Positions 8,403 through 16,801 of a DNA stretch of 64,000 nucleotides are shown here, one piece after another. Made by a program: the position numbers and the translations under genes. The stretch is from Malikia sp. (GTDB taxonomy: Bacteria > Pseudomonadota > Gammaproteobacteria > Burkholderiales > Burkholderiaceae_C). The DNA lies in the NCBI RefSeq assembly GCF_028687635.1, contig NZ_JAQTZS010000007.1, positions 54,143 to 118,142 of the forward strand, in the 5' to 3' direction. The notes under the pieces are model-generated. The model was not told the origin of the DNA. It ran no database searches and was given only the letters and a program-made list of their open reading frames with translations. The stretch's first letter is position 1; each line of letters begins with the position of its first letter.

Positions 8403-9683
8403 TTAGCGTGCCGCGCCAGCGCCGGCCTTGGCCGGGGCTGCAGCCTCTGGCGCTGCTGGTGCAGCGGCCTTGCCATCCTGTTTGGCCGGGCTGCCTGCCG
8501 GCTGGCCGGCGGATGCCTGCCACGGCACGGGCTTGACCACCTTGGCGCCGCGCAGCTTCTGGAAGCCGTCGACCATGACCTGCTCGCCGGCCTTGAGCCC
8601 GTCGAGGACGATCCACTGCCCGCCCTGCTGGGCGCCGATCTTGACCGGACGCGGGCCGAAGCTGCCGTCACCGGCCACGACCATCACGCTGTCGCCCTGG
8701 GCCGAGCGCGTCACCGCCTGCTGCGGCAGCGCCATCGCGTTGCCGGCCTTGGCCTGTTCCAGTCGCACCCGTACATAGAGGCCCGGCAGCAGCAGGCCAC
8801 CCGGGTTCGGCACCTCGGCGCGCAGCGTGACCTGGCCGCTGCCGGCGTCCACCGTCAGGTCGGAAAACAGCAGCTTGCCAGCGCGGCTGTGCTCGCTGCC
8901 GTCGGGCAGCAGCAGGCGCACGCTGGCACCGTCCTGTCCGGCGCGCTTGAGCTGGCCGCTCTCCAACGCGCGCCGCAGCTGCATCGCCTCGTCGGCCGAC
9001 TGGGTGAAGTTGACGTAGATCGGATCGATCTGCTGCACCACCGCCAGCGGCGTGGCCTCGCCCTGGCCGACCAGCGCGCCCTCGGTCACCAGCGCGCGAC
9101 CGATGCGGCCCGCGATCGGTGCCGTCACCTTGGTGTAGCCGAGGTTGATGCGCGCGGTCTGCACCGCCGCCCTGGCCACGGCCACATCGGCCTGGGCCTG
9201 CTTCTGGGCCGCTTGCGCGCTGACGAATTCCTGCTGGCTGATGGCCTTGGCCTCGGCCAGCGGCTGGTAGCGCTCGGCCAGCGCGCTGGCCTGGATCAAG
9301 TTGGCCTCGGCCTTGGCCAGGCTGGCTTGCGCGCTGTCGTGGCTGGCCTGGTAGGGGCTGGCGTCGATCGCGAACAGCGTCTGGCCGGCCTTGACCTCGC
9401 TGCCTTCACTGAACAGCCGCTGCTGCAGGATGCCGGCGGCGCGCGCCCGCACCTGGGCCACCCGCGAGGCTTCGAGCCGGCCCGGCAGCTCGGTGACCAG
9501 GCCGACCTCGCCCGGTGTCACGGTCAGCACGCCGACTTCGGGCGGCGGCATGCCGGCGCCGGGGGCGGTCGGCGCGCTGGTCTTGTCACCACAGGCCGCC
9601 AGCAGGGCGGCCAGGCCCAGGGCACTGAGGGTGGTGCGCCAGTGCGCGGGGAGACGGGAGGATGCAGCTTGGATCACAGGCAT
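8403..9683 (-). CDS. RND efflux periplasmic adaptor lipoprotein (MFP, AcrA/MexA family)
   Basis: 426 residues. A lipoprotein signal with lipobox LLAAC lipidates Cys31. It is followed by the biotinyl-lipoyl-like halves (GRLEASRVAQVRARAAGIL; IGYTKVTAPIAGRIG-like), a central alpha hairpin (about 110-170), and beta-barrel and membrane-proximal domains. The C-terminal 50 residues are rich in Ala, Pro and Lys and are probably disordered. It bridges the pump and the outer-membrane channel. It is the first gene of the operon, with GGA 7 nt before ATG, and is divergent from the TetR-type gene. The operator palindrome lies 64 bp upstream of its start. Confidence 0.92.
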   Translation of the reverse strand: MPVIQAASSRLPAHWRTTLSALGLAALLAACGDKTSAPTAPGAGMPPPEVGVLTVTPGEVGLVTELPGRLEASRVAQVRARAAGILQQRLFSEGSEVKAGQTLFAIDASPYQASHDSAQASLAKAEANLIQASALAERYQPLAEAKAISQQEFVSAQAAQKQAQADVAVARAAVQTARINLGYTKVTAPIAGRIGRALVTEGALVGQGEATPLAVVQQIDPIYVNFTQSADEAMQLRRALESGQLKRAGQDGASVRLLLPDGSEHSRAGKLLFSDLTVDAGSGQVTLRAEVPNPGGLLLPGLYVRVRLEQAKAGNAMALPQQAVTRSAQGDSVMVVAGDGSFGPRPVKIGAQQGGQWIVLDGLKAGEQVMVDGFQKLRGAKVVKPVPWQASAGQPAGSPAKQDGKAAAPAAPEAAAPAKAGAGAAR

Positions 9684-9746
9684 GTCGAGGTCCGGTGGGA
9701 GCGTGATGGGGCGTGCCAGCCATGCGGCCAGGGCAATGCGGGCCAG

Positions 9747-9770
9747 TATACATACAATCGTGAATGTATA
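9747..9770. promoter_or_regulatory. AcrR-box-like operator palindrome
   Basis: A 24-bp imperfect palindrome, TATACATnCA-n4-TGnATGTATA, lies between the divergent efflux operon and the TetR-type gene. Its core TACATACA-n4-TGAATGTA closely matches the E. coli AcrR operator of acrAB. The neighbouring regulator probably binds here and represses both directions; TATACA/TATA stretches within it suggest overlap with the -10 elements. Confidence 0.75.
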
Positions 9771-9815
9771 AGGGCAGGTGGCTGCTCCTGGAACCCGTTG
9801 GAAATGGACCCCGTC

Positions 9816-10448
9816 ATGGCACGCCGCACCAAAGAAGAGGCCCTAGCGACCCGTCACCAGCTGCTCGATGCGGCCGAGTGCGTGTTTGCCGAAAAAGGGG
9901 TGTCGCGCACCTCGCTCAACGACATCGCGCTGGCCGCCGGTGCCAGTCGGGGTGCGATCTACTGGCATTTCAAGAACAAGGCCGACCTGTTCAACGCCAT
10001 GATGGAGCGCACCACCTTGCCGATGGAGCAGGCCTTGCACCAGGGCGGGCATGAGCCGGGGCAGGATCCGCTGGCCGGACTGCTGCGCTCGATGGCCGAC
10101 GCCATGCACCGCATCGCGACCGACGAGCGCACCCGTCGCGTGTTCGAGGTCGCCACGCTCAAGGTCGAATATGTCGACGAATTGATGGCCGTGCGGGCGC
10201 GCCATCGGCGCGTGCAGGCCGGCAACGTGCTGCAGGTGGAGCGCAGTCTGCAGCAGGCCCTGGCCCAGCGCGGGCTGTCGCTGCCCTTGCCGGTGAGCAC
10301 GGTCGCGCAGGGACTCTATGCCTTGCTGGTCGGGCTGATCCGCAGCTGGCTGCTGGCGCCCGAGACGTTCGAGCTCGAGGCCACGGCCGAGGCCTCGGTG
10401 CGGGCCTATCTGAGCGGGTGGGGGCTGCTGGCGCCACTGGCCGGCTGA
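9816..10448 (+). CDS. TetR/AcrR-family repressor of the efflux operon
   Basis: 210 residues. The N-terminal helix-turn-helix (about residues 10-55) contains SLNDIALAAGASRGAIYWHFKNKADLF, the standard TetR recognition segment, most like AcrR/TtgR. The C-terminal ligand-binding domain is helical. I chose the ATG at 9816 because MARRTKEEAL is the usual AcrR-family beginning; an in-frame ATG at 9804 would add four residues. It is divergent from the RND operon, with an AcrR-box-like palindrome in between, so local autoregulated repression relieved by pump substrates is the natural inference. Confidence 0.9.
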   Translation: MARRTKEEALATRHQLLDAAECVFAEKGVSRTSLNDIALAAGASRGAIYWHFKNKADLFNAMMERTTLPMEQALHQGGHEPGQDPLAGLLRSMADAMHRIATDERTRRVFEVATLKVEYVDELMAVRARHRRVQAGNVLQVERSLQQALAQRGLSLPLPVSTVAQGLYALLVGLIRSWLLAPETFELEATAEASVRAYLSGWGLLAPLAG

Positions 10449-10493
10449 CCGGCGGCTGAGCGCGGCTGCGGTTCAGTGGCCGCAGGGGCTCGC

Positions 10494-11510
10494 TCATGCC
10501 GGCGTGCCGCGCCGCGGCGTGGCGCCAGCGCTCGCACCCGCCAGCCAGGCGGCGGCCGTGCGCAGCACCGTCTCGACCGCGCCGGGCGTCAGCCGGGCGG
10601 TCTGCGCCATCTCCGCCGGCGGGCGGGTCGTGACCGGGTGCGCCTGCCGCCGCGCCAGCGCTTGCTGCATCTCCTGCAGCAAGTGGCGTTCGACTTCGCG
10701 CAGCTCGTTCATGCGGCGGCTGCAGCTGCGAAACCAGAGTTCGCCCAGGCCCGGGTCCAGCGTTGCCTGATCCGGGCTGTCGGCCAGCTGCTGGCGCAGG
10801 GCCTCCAGTTCGATCTGGGTCTCGAACCGCAGGCTGTCCTTGAGGCGTTTGCGCGCTCCGGGCCTGGCCCGGCTGATGAAGGCCGAGGCACAGCGCTGCT
10901 GGGCCTCGATCAGCTGGCCGATGCGCTGCCAGCCCCGTGCTGCGTGGCGACCCGAGGCGTACAGGCCAGCCCCGCTGGCGCGCTCCTGTCCGCTGTATTC
11001 CTTGCCCCACATCAATTGCAGCAAGATGGCGAGCTCCTGCTTGAGCGCGGAGTCGCTCAGTGCGTGGCCGGCGGCCTCGACCAGCTCCAGCAGCTGCGCC
11101 AGCAGGGTGCAGTAGGCATCGTAGACCGCCTGGCGCGAACAGCGCGTCAGCAGCAGGTCGCGGCGCAGCGACACCAGGTCGGCCAGGCCGGGCGAATGCA
11201 GCATGGCCAGGCCGAGCCGCTTGAGCCCAGTCAGTTCGGTCTCGGCGTTCCTGGGCGCCTGTTCGAGCTGGCGCAGTGGCTGGCGCAGGGCTTGCTCGAC
11301 CTCGACGCTGCACTGGATCTGCTCGCACAGCGCCGGGGCGTAGCTTTCGGCCGCCGTGCTCAGCACCAGCTGACCCAGGCCGCGTTCGCGCTGCAGTTCG
11401 TCGATCAAATCGGTGCAACGCTGCACCAGATCGATGCAGAACCGATCCCTTTCCAGTGCCCGAGCTTCCTGCTGGCGCAGGGCCGCCAGCCGCCTGTACT
11501 CTTGCTTCAT
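10494..11510 (-). CDS. Stand-alone NIT (nitrate/nitrite-sensing) domain protein
   Basis: 338 residues, all helical, with no membrane segment and no signal peptide. The NIT hallmark [18 protein letters not shown] lies near the N-terminus. The typical domain end follows near residues 245-275 ([17 protein letters not shown]). NIT domains are usually fused to ANTAR, GGDEF, MCP or kinase outputs, but here only about 60 low-complexity residues follow, so no output domain is visible. The start at 11510 has GGGAG 5 nt upstream; a candidate start 24 nt earlier lacks one. It is convergent with the efflux repressor and divergent from tsaD. The NIT call is fairly sure; ligand and partner are unknown. Confidence 0.72.
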   Translation of the reverse strand: MKQEYRRLAALRQQEARALERDRFCIDLVQRCTDLIDELQRERGLGQLVLSTAAESYAPALCEQIQCSVEVEQALRQPLRQLEQAPRNAETELTGLKRLGLAMLHSPGLADLVSLRRDLLLTRCSRQAVYDAYCTLLAQLLELVEAAGHALSDSALKQELAILLQLMWGKEYSGQERASGAGLYASGRHAARGWQRIGQLIEAQQRCASAFISRARPGARKRLKDSLRFETQIELEALRQQLADSPDQATLDPGLGELWFRSCSRRMNELREVERHLLQEMQQALARRQAHPVTTRPPAEMAQTARLTPGAVETVLRTAAAWLAGASAGATPRRGTPA

Positions 11511-11589
11511 GCTTGCTCCCGTCCTATGCGACAAAACTGTCGTTTTTGATAGGCAAGTTCCGGGCCAGTCCTGCGCTTACACTCGCCGC

Positions 11590-12642
11590 ATGCTCATCCT
11601 CGGAATCGAATCCTCCTGCGACGAGACTGGCGTGGCGCTGGTCGACGCCAGTGGCAGCGGCATCCCGCGCCTGCTCGGTCACGCCTTGCACAGCCAGATC
11701 GAGATGCACCAGGCCTATGGCGGCGTGGTGCCCGAACTGGCCAGCCGTGACCATATCCGGCGCGTGCTGCCCTTGACCGAGGCCGCTCTCGCGCAGGCCG
11801 GTCTGGGGCTGGACGCCGTCGACCTGGTCGCCTACACGCGCGGCCCGGGCCTGGCCGGCGCGCTGCTGGTCGGCGCCGGTGTGGCCTGCGCGATCGCCGC
11901 CGCGCTGGACAAGCCCACGCTGGGCGTGCACCACCTCGAAGGCCATCTGCTGTCGCCCTTCCTGAGCGCCGATCCGCCCGAATTCCCCTTCATCGCGCTG
12001 CTGGTCTCGGGCGGCCATACCCAGCTCATGCGCGTCGATGGCGTGGGTCGCTACCAACTGCTGGGCGAGACCATCGATGACGCCGCCGGCGAGGCCTTCG
12101 ACAAGTCGGCCAAGCTGCTCGGCCTGGGCTATCCCGGCGGCCCCGCGCTGTCGCGCCTGGCGCAGCAGGGCGACCCGCAGGCCTTCAAGCTGCCGCGTCC
12201 GCTGTTGCACAGCGGCGACCTCGACTTCTCCTTTGCCGGGCTCAAGACCGCGGTGCTGACCCAGGCCAGGAAGCTCGGTGCGGAGCTGCCGGCACGTCAG
12301 GCCGACCTGGCCGCATCGACCCAGGCCGCGATCGTCGAGGTGCTGGTCAAGAAGTCCGTCGCCGCGCTCAAGCAGTCCGGCTTGAAGCGCCTGGTCGTGG
12401 CCGGTGGCGTCGGCGCCAATGCCGCGCTGCGCGAGCAGTTGAATGCGGCCTGTGCCAAGCGTGGCTGGCGCGTGCACTACCCCGAGCTGCACCTGTGCAC
12501 CGACAACGGCGCGATGATCGCTCTCGCCGCCGGCATGCGGGTGCAGGCTGGCCTGACCGATGCGGCCGGATCCGCCGGAACTGGCTACGCCTTCGACGTC
12601 AAGCCGCGCTGGCCGCTGGCCGAGCTGTCCCTGCCGGCCTGA
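11590..12642 (+). CDS. tsaD: tRNA N6-threonylcarbamoyladenosine transferase subunit TsaD
   Basis: 350 residues, Kae1/TsaD family of the ASKHA fold. It starts [17 protein letters not shown], the family N-terminus. The metal site H-x3-H is in [10 protein letters not shown], and [12 protein letters not shown] and GGVGAN contribute nucleotide binding. With TsaB, TsaE and TsaC it makes t6A37 on ANN-decoding tRNAs. The other Tsa genes are not in the window. A -10-like TACACT ends 6 nt before the ATG and no Shine-Dalgarno is visible, so the mRNA may be leaderless. Confidence 0.95.
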   Translation: MLILGIESSCDETGVALVDASGSGIPRLLGHALHSQIEMHQAYGGVVPELASRDHIRRVLPLTEAALAQAGLGLDAVDLVAYTRGPGLAGALLVGAGVACAIAAALDKPTLGVHHLEGHLLSPFLSADPPEFPFIALLVSGGHTQLMRVDGVGRYQLLGETIDDAAGEAFDKSAKLLGLGYPGGPALSRLAQQGDPQAFKLPRPLLHSGDLDFSFAGLKTAVLTQARKLGAELPARQADLAASTQAAIVEVLVKKSVAALKQSGLKRLVVAGGVGANAALREQLNAACAKRGWRVHYPELHLCTDNGAMIALAAGMRVQAGLTDAAGSAGTGYAFDVKPRWPLAELSLPA

Positions 12643-12657
12643 AGTCGCCCGCTTCCT

Positions 12658-12697
12658 GCGCCCGGCGAGCTTGTGGCTTTGCCCGGGCGCGGCTTTT
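12658..12697 (+). terminator. Probable rho-independent terminator after tsaD
   Basis: GCGCCCGGC (12658-12666) can pair with GCCCGGGCGC (12681-12690) with one bulged base, and is followed by GGCTTTTC. It lies 15 nt after the tsaD stop and before the next gene's ribosome site. Confidence 0.5.
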
Positions 12698-12722
12698 CAA
12701 TCGAGAAATGAGGAGCTTTTGC

Positions 12723-14039
12723 ATGAATCCGTTTGACCGTCGTCGTTCCCTGCAGGTGCTGCTCGGCCTGTTCGGGGCCGCCGCACTGCCCGCACTGCCC
12801 GCAGTGGCCGCCAGCCCGGCCGCCGCGCCGATCCGCGTCGCGCTGATCGAGAGCCTGTCCGGTCCGATCGCCAACACCGGCGAGGCGGTGCACCGCAACC
12901 TCGTGCTGGCGACCGAGCGCGTCAACGCGCGCGGCGGCATCAAGCTGGCCGATGGCAGGCATCCGCTCGCGATCGAGCGCTACGACAGCAAGGGCCAGAT
13001 CGAGGAGGCGCTGGCCGCCCTGCGCTCCGCCATCGACGCCGGTATCCGCATCGTCGCGCAGGGCAACTCGTCGGCGGTGGCCGGCGCGCTGATCGACGCG
13101 ATCGCCAAGCACAACGAGCGCAACCCGGCGCAGCAGGTCTTGTTCCTCAACTATTCGGCGGTCGATCCGGCGCTGACCAACGAGCGCTGCAGCTTCTGGC
13201 ATTTCCGCTTCGACGCCCATGCCGACATGCGCATGGCCGCGCTGATGGATGTGCTCAAGGCCGACCGCCAGGTCGCCAGCGTCTACCTGATCGGCCAGGA
13301 CTACAGCTTCGGCCAGCAGGTGCTGCGCGAGGCCAAGCGCTCACTCGGCATCAAGCGGCCCGATGTCAGGATCGTCGGCGAGGAGCTGCACCCGATGGCG
13401 CGCGTCAAGGACTTCCTGCCCTACGCGACCAAGATCAAGGCCAGCGGCGCCCAGGCGGTCATCACCGGCAACTGGGGCAATGACCTCACGCTGCTGGTCA
13501 AGGCCGCGCGCGAGGTCGGCTACGAAGGCAAGTTCTACACCTTCTACGGCAATGCGCTGGGGGCGCCCGCCGCGCTGGGCGAGGCCGGCGTCGGCCGGGT
13601 GCTGGCGGTGGCCGAATGGTTCCCGAATGCGCCCGGCCAGGAAGCCAGGGCCTTCTACGAGGCCTTCCACCAGCGCTTCCCCAGGCCGGAGGACGATTAT
13701 GTCCACCTGCGCATGCAGCTCATGATCGAGGCGCTGGCGCAGGCGCTCGAACGTGCTGGTGCCGCCGGGCGGGCGGGGCAGGGCGATGCCGTCCCGGCGG
13801 CGCTTGCCGTCGCGCGCGCGCTGGAGCAGGCCGATGTCAGGCTGGGCGGGCAGTCGCTGCAGATGCGCGCGGCCGACCACCAGGCGCAGCAGCCGCTGAT
13901 GGTCGCCATCATGGATCGCAAGGGCGCCAAGGGGGTATCGTTCGACGTCGAGGGCTCGGGCTATGGCTTCCGTGTCGTGCGCCAGCTCAACGCCGAGACG
14001 GCCTCGCAAGTCCACAGCTGCCGCATGGTTCGTCCCTGA
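12723..14039 (+). CDS. Orphan branched-chain amino acid-type ABC substrate-binding protein (LivK-like)
   Basis: 438 residues. A Sec signal peptide is visible (RRRSLQVLLGLFGAAALPALPAVAAS, cleavage near residue 30). The mature part is a type I periplasmic-binding fold: IRVALIESLSGPIANTGEAV is the usual first strand and ligand loop, and RQVASVYLIGQDYSFGQQVL opens the second lobe. It is expected in the periplasm delivering a small organic ligand to a Liv-type ABC importer. No permease or ATPase is beside it, so the partner importer must be elsewhere. AGGAG lies 7 nt before the ATG. Ligand is unknown. Confidence 0.82.
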   Translation: MNPFDRRRSLQVLLGLFGAAALPALPAVAASPAAAPIRVALIESLSGPIANTGEAVHRNLVLATERVNARGGIKLADGRHPLAIERYDSKGQIEEALAALRSAIDAGIRIVAQGNSSAVAGALIDAIAKHNERNPAQQVLFLNYSAVDPALTNERCSFWHFRFDAHADMRMAALMDVLKADRQVASVYLIGQDYSFGQQVLREAKRSLGIKRPDVRIVGEELHPMARVKDFLPYATKIKASGAQAVITGNWGNDLTLLVKAAREVGYEGKFYTFYGNALGAPAALGEAGVGRVLAVAEWFPNAPGQEARAFYEAFHQRFPRPEDDYVHLRMQLMIEALAQALERAGAAGRAGQGDAVPAALAVARALEQADVRLGGQSLQMRAADHQAQQPLMVAIMDRKGAKGVSFDVEGSGYGFRVVRQLNAETASQVHSCRMVRP

Positions 14040-14045
14040 AATCCC

Positions 14046-14075
14046 TGGCGCAGCCGGCCTGGCCCGCGCTATAAT
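14046..14075 (+). promoter_or_regulatory. Promoter of rpsO
   Basis: A perfect -10 TATAAT lies at 14070-14075. A weak -35 (TGGCGC, 14046-14051) is 18 nt upstream. Transcription would start near 14082, giving a leader of about 90 nt that contains a hairpin. Confidence 0.65.
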
Positions 14076-14110
14076 CGACGACCCCCGCCATTTCGGCGAG
14101 TGGTTTCACG

Positions 14111-14147
14111 CCCGTTGCGGCTGCCCCCAAGAGGAGGCTGCGGCGGG
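14111..14147 (+). promoter_or_regulatory. Candidate S15 autoregulatory leader hairpin
   Basis: CCCGTTGCGGCT (14111-14122) pairs over 12 positions with GGCTGCGGCGGG (14136-14147), with four to five G-U wobbles. It is 24 nt before the rpsO ATG. Ribosomal protein S15 represses its own mRNA in many bacteria, commonly through a G-U/G-C element, so this hairpin is a reasonable operator candidate. That role is inference. Confidence 0.45.
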
Positions 14148-14170
14148 ATGCAAGTCATACAAGGACCATC

Positions 14171-14437
14171 ATGATCTCTTTCGAAAACAAGGCGCAAGTC
14201 ATTGCCGCCAACGCCCGCAGCGCCACCGACACCGGTAGCCCGGAAGTGCAAGTCGCCATCATGACCGCCCGCATCAACGAACTGATGCCGCACTTCAAGG
14301 CCCACTCCAAGGACCACCACGGCCGTCGCGGTCTGCTCAAGATGGTCAGCCGCCGTCGCAAGCTGCTGGACTACCTGAAGGCCAAGGACGCATCGCGTTA
14401 CATCGCCCTGATCCAGAAGCTGGGCCTGCGCAAGTAA
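14171..14437 (+). CDS. rpsO: 30S ribosomal protein S15
   Basis: 88 residues, the standard length. LATD-like [19 protein letters not shown] and the [21 protein letters not shown] segment, which contacts the 16S three-way junction, are present. It is followed by a hairpin terminator and pnp, the order also found in E. coli. Its leader holds a wobble-rich hairpin. Confidence 0.98.
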   Translation: MISFENKAQVIAANARSATDTGSPEVQVAIMTARINELMPHFKAHSKDHHGRRGLLKMVSRRRKLLDYLKAKDASRYIALIQKLGLRK

Positions 14438-14460
14438 ACTTGACGCTGTCTTGCTGACCG

Positions 14461-14494
14461 AAACGCCTGGGTAGCTCGGCCACTCAGGCGTTTT
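14461..14494 (+). terminator. Rho-independent terminator between rpsO and pnp
   Basis: AAACGCCTG (14461-14469) pairs with CAGGCGTTT (14485-14493), and a T follows. It probably attenuates read-through from rpsO into pnp. Confidence 0.8.
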
Positions 14495-14549
14495 GCGCTT
14501 TGTAAACCCTTTAAATCCGGAGTCTTGTCTTTTCAGAGCGAAGCTGTGT

Positions 14550-14644
14550 CATTCCAACGAGGTCCCCTGGGTCGGGCCTGCGCTGGAATGGCATCGTGTT
14601 CTGATGGCCTGACTCCAGGCACCGTGCGCGGCCTTCTCGCGCAC
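14550..14644 (+). promoter_or_regulatory. Three-hairpin leader of pnp
   Basis: Three hairpins stand in tandem before pnp. The first (14550-14590) has an outer stem CATTCCA/TGGAATG and an inner stem AGGTCC/GGGCCT. The second (14607-14620) is GCCTG-ACTC-CAGGC. The third (14624-14644) is GTGCGCG-n7-CGCGCAC, a perfect 7-bp stem ending 18 nt before the ATG. In E. coli the pnp leader is an RNase III-cleaved stem used by PNPase to repress itself; the same logic is inferred here. Confidence 0.6.
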
Positions 14645-14662
14645 AAACATCCTAGGAAACCC

Positions 14663-16792
14663 ATGAGCCTGTTCAACAAAGTCACCAAGACCTTCCAATG
14701 GGGTCAGAACACCGTCCGCATGGAAACCGGCGAGATCGCCCGTCAGTCCAGCGGCGCCGTGCTGCTCGACATGGACGGCACCGTCGTGCTGGCCACCGTC
14801 GTCGCCAAGGCCGATGCCAAGTCCGGCCAGGACTTCTTCCCGCTGACCGTCGACTACCTGGAGAAGTCCTACGCCGCCGGCAAGATCCCGGGCAGCTTCT
14901 TCAAGCGCGAAGGCCGCCCGAGCGAGTTCGAGACCCTGACCAGCCGTCTGATCGACCGCCCGATCCGCCCGCTGTTCCCGGAAGGCTTCTTCAACGAAGT
15001 GCAGGTCGTCATCCATACCCTGTCGCTGAATCCCGAGGTCGACGCCGACATCGCCGCCATGATCGCGACCAGCGCCGCGCTGTCGGTTTCCGGCATCCCG
15101 TTCAACGGCCCGATCGGCGCCGCCCGCGTCGGTTATGTCAATGGCGAGTTCGTGCTCAACCCGGGCCAGACCGCGCGCAAGAACAGCCAGATGGACCTGA
15201 TCGTCGCCGGCACCGAAGCCGCCGTGCTGATGGTCGAGTCCGAAGCGCAGCAGCTGTCCGAGGAAATCATGCTCGGCGCCGTGGTGTTCGGTCACGAGCA
15301 GGGCAATATCGCGATCGCCGCCATCAACGAGCTGGTGCGCGAAGCCGGCAAGCCGGAGTGGAACTGGCAGGCCCCGGCGCGTGACGAAGCGCTGATCGCC
15401 AAGGTCGAAGCCCTGGGCGCCGACAAGCTGGCCGCCGCCTACCAGATCCGCAACAAGCAGGCCCGCACCCAGGCTTGCCGCGGCGCCTACGCCGAAGTCA
15501 TGGCCGGCCTCAAGGCCGACGGCGTCGAGTTCGACAGCGTCAAGGTCGAAGGCCTGCTGTTCGACATCGAAGCGCGCATCGTGCGCGGCCAGATCCTGGC
15601 TGGCGAGCCGCGCATCGACGGCCGCGACACCCGCACCGTGCGTGCAATCGAGATCCGCAACAGCGTGCTGCCGCGCACCCACGGCTCGGCCCTGTTCACC
15701 CGTGGCGAGACCCAGGCCCTGGTCGTCGCGACGCTGGGCACCGACCGCGACGCGCAGCGCATCGACGCGCTGGCCGGCGAGTACGAAGACCGCTTCATGC
15801 TGCACTACAACATGCCTCCCTTCGCCACCGGCGAAACCGGCCGTGTCGGCAGCCCCAAGCGCCGCGAGATCGGCCATGGCCGTCTGGCCAAGCGCGCCCT
15901 GGTCGCCGCGCTGCCGAGCAAGGAAGAGTTCCCCTACACCCTGCGCGTGGTGTCCGAGATCACCGAGTCCAACGGCTCCTCGTCGATGGCTTCGGTCTGC
16001 GGCGGCTGCCTGGCGCTGATGGATGCCGGCGTGCCGATGAAGGCCCATGTGGCCGGCATCGCCATGGGCCTGATCAAGGACGGCAACCGCTTCGCGGTGC
16101 TGACCGACATCCTGGGTGACGAGGACCACCTCGGCGACATGGACTTCAAGGTCGCCGGCACCACCGGCGGCATCACCGCGCTGCAGATGGACATCAAGAT
16201 CCAGGGCATCACCAAGGAAATCATGCAGGTCGCGCTGGCCCAGGCCAAGGAAGCCCGCCTGCACATCCTCGACAAGATGCAAGGCGCCATGGGCGAGGCC
16301 AAGACCGAGGTGTCGGACTTCGCGCCCAAGCTGTTCACCATGAAGATCAACCCCGAGAAGATCCGTGACGTGATCGGCAAGGGCGGCGCCACCATCCGCG
16401 CGCTGACCGAGGAAACCGGCTGCCAGATCAACATCGAGGAAGACGGCACCATCACGATCGCCGCCACCGAGTCCGCCAAGGCTGACGAGGCCAAGCGCCG
16501 CATCGAGCAGATCACCGCCGAGGTCGAAGTCGGCAAGGTCTACGAAGGCCCGGTCACCAAGATCCTGGACTTCGGTGCCCTGATCAACCTGCTGCCGGGC
16601 AAGGATGGCCTGCTGCACATCAGCCAGATCGCGCATCAGCGCGTCGAGAAGGTCACCGACTTCCTGACCGAAGGCCAGATCGTCAAGGTCAAGGTGCTCG
16701 AGACCGACGAGAAGGGTCGCGTCAAGCTGTCGATGAAGGCGCTGATCGATCGCGAGGAAGCGTTCGCCCAGCAACAGCAGCAACAGCAGTAA
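14663..16792 (+). CDS. pnp: Polyribonucleotide nucleotidyltransferase (PNPase)
   Basis: 709 residues. Two RNase PH-like domains enclose an all-alpha linker. A KH domain with GKGG lies near residue 570, and an S1 domain near 622-690 contains [16 protein letters not shown]. It degrades RNA 3' to 5' with phosphate and associates with RNase E. The protein ends in a run of glutamines, which is probably a disordered tail. The ATG at 14663 gives the family N-terminus [14 protein letters not shown] and follows AGGA. The next gene starts 9 nt after its stop, so co-transcription is likely. Confidence 0.97.
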   Translation: MSLFNKVTKTFQWGQNTVRMETGEIARQSSGAVLLDMDGTVVLATVVAKADAKSGQDFFPLTVDYLEKSYAAGKIPGSFFKREGRPSEFETLTSRLIDRPIRPLFPEGFFNEVQVVIHTLSLNPEVDADIAAMIATSAALSVSGIPFNGPIGAARVGYVNGEFVLNPGQTARKNSQMDLIVAGTEAAVLMVESEAQQLSEEIMLGAVVFGHEQGNIAIAAINELVREAGKPEWNWQAPARDEALIAKVEALGADKLAAAYQIRNKQARTQACRGAYAEVMAGLKADGVEFDSVKVEGLLFDIEARIVRGQILAGEPRIDGRDTRTVRAIEIRNSVLPRTHGSALFTRGETQALVVATLGTDRDAQRIDALAGEYEDRFMLHYNMPPFATGETGRVGSPKRREIGHGRLAKRALVAALPSKEEFPYTLRVVSEITESNGSSSMASVCGGCLALMDAGVPMKAHVAGIAMGLIKDGNRFAVLTDILGDEDHLGDMDFKVAGTTGGITALQMDIKIQGITKEIMQVALAQAKEARLHILDKMQGAMGEAKTEVSDFAPKLFTMKINPEKIRDVIGKGGATIRALTEETGCQINIEEDGTITIAATESAKADEAKRRIEQITAEVEVGKVYEGPVTKILDFGALINLLPGKDGLLHISQIAHQRVEKVTDFLTEGQIVKVKVLETDEKGRVKLSMKALIDREEAFAQQQQQQQ

Positions 16793-16801
16793 GTCGCAGC
16801 C

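Noticed and set aside
6033..10448. Very long plus-strand open frame across the efflux operon
   Set aside because: Only its 3' part (from 9816) is the real TetR-type gene. The rest is His/Arg/Gln/Ala-rich antisense to the pump and adaptor genes, kept open by GC-rich third positions.
11529..11547. Small hairpin with T-run (CGACA-AAAC-TGTCG-TTTTT) before tsaD
   Set aside because: Looks like a mini-terminator, but the stem is only 5 bp and it lies just upstream of the divergent start regions, where no transcript is expected to end.
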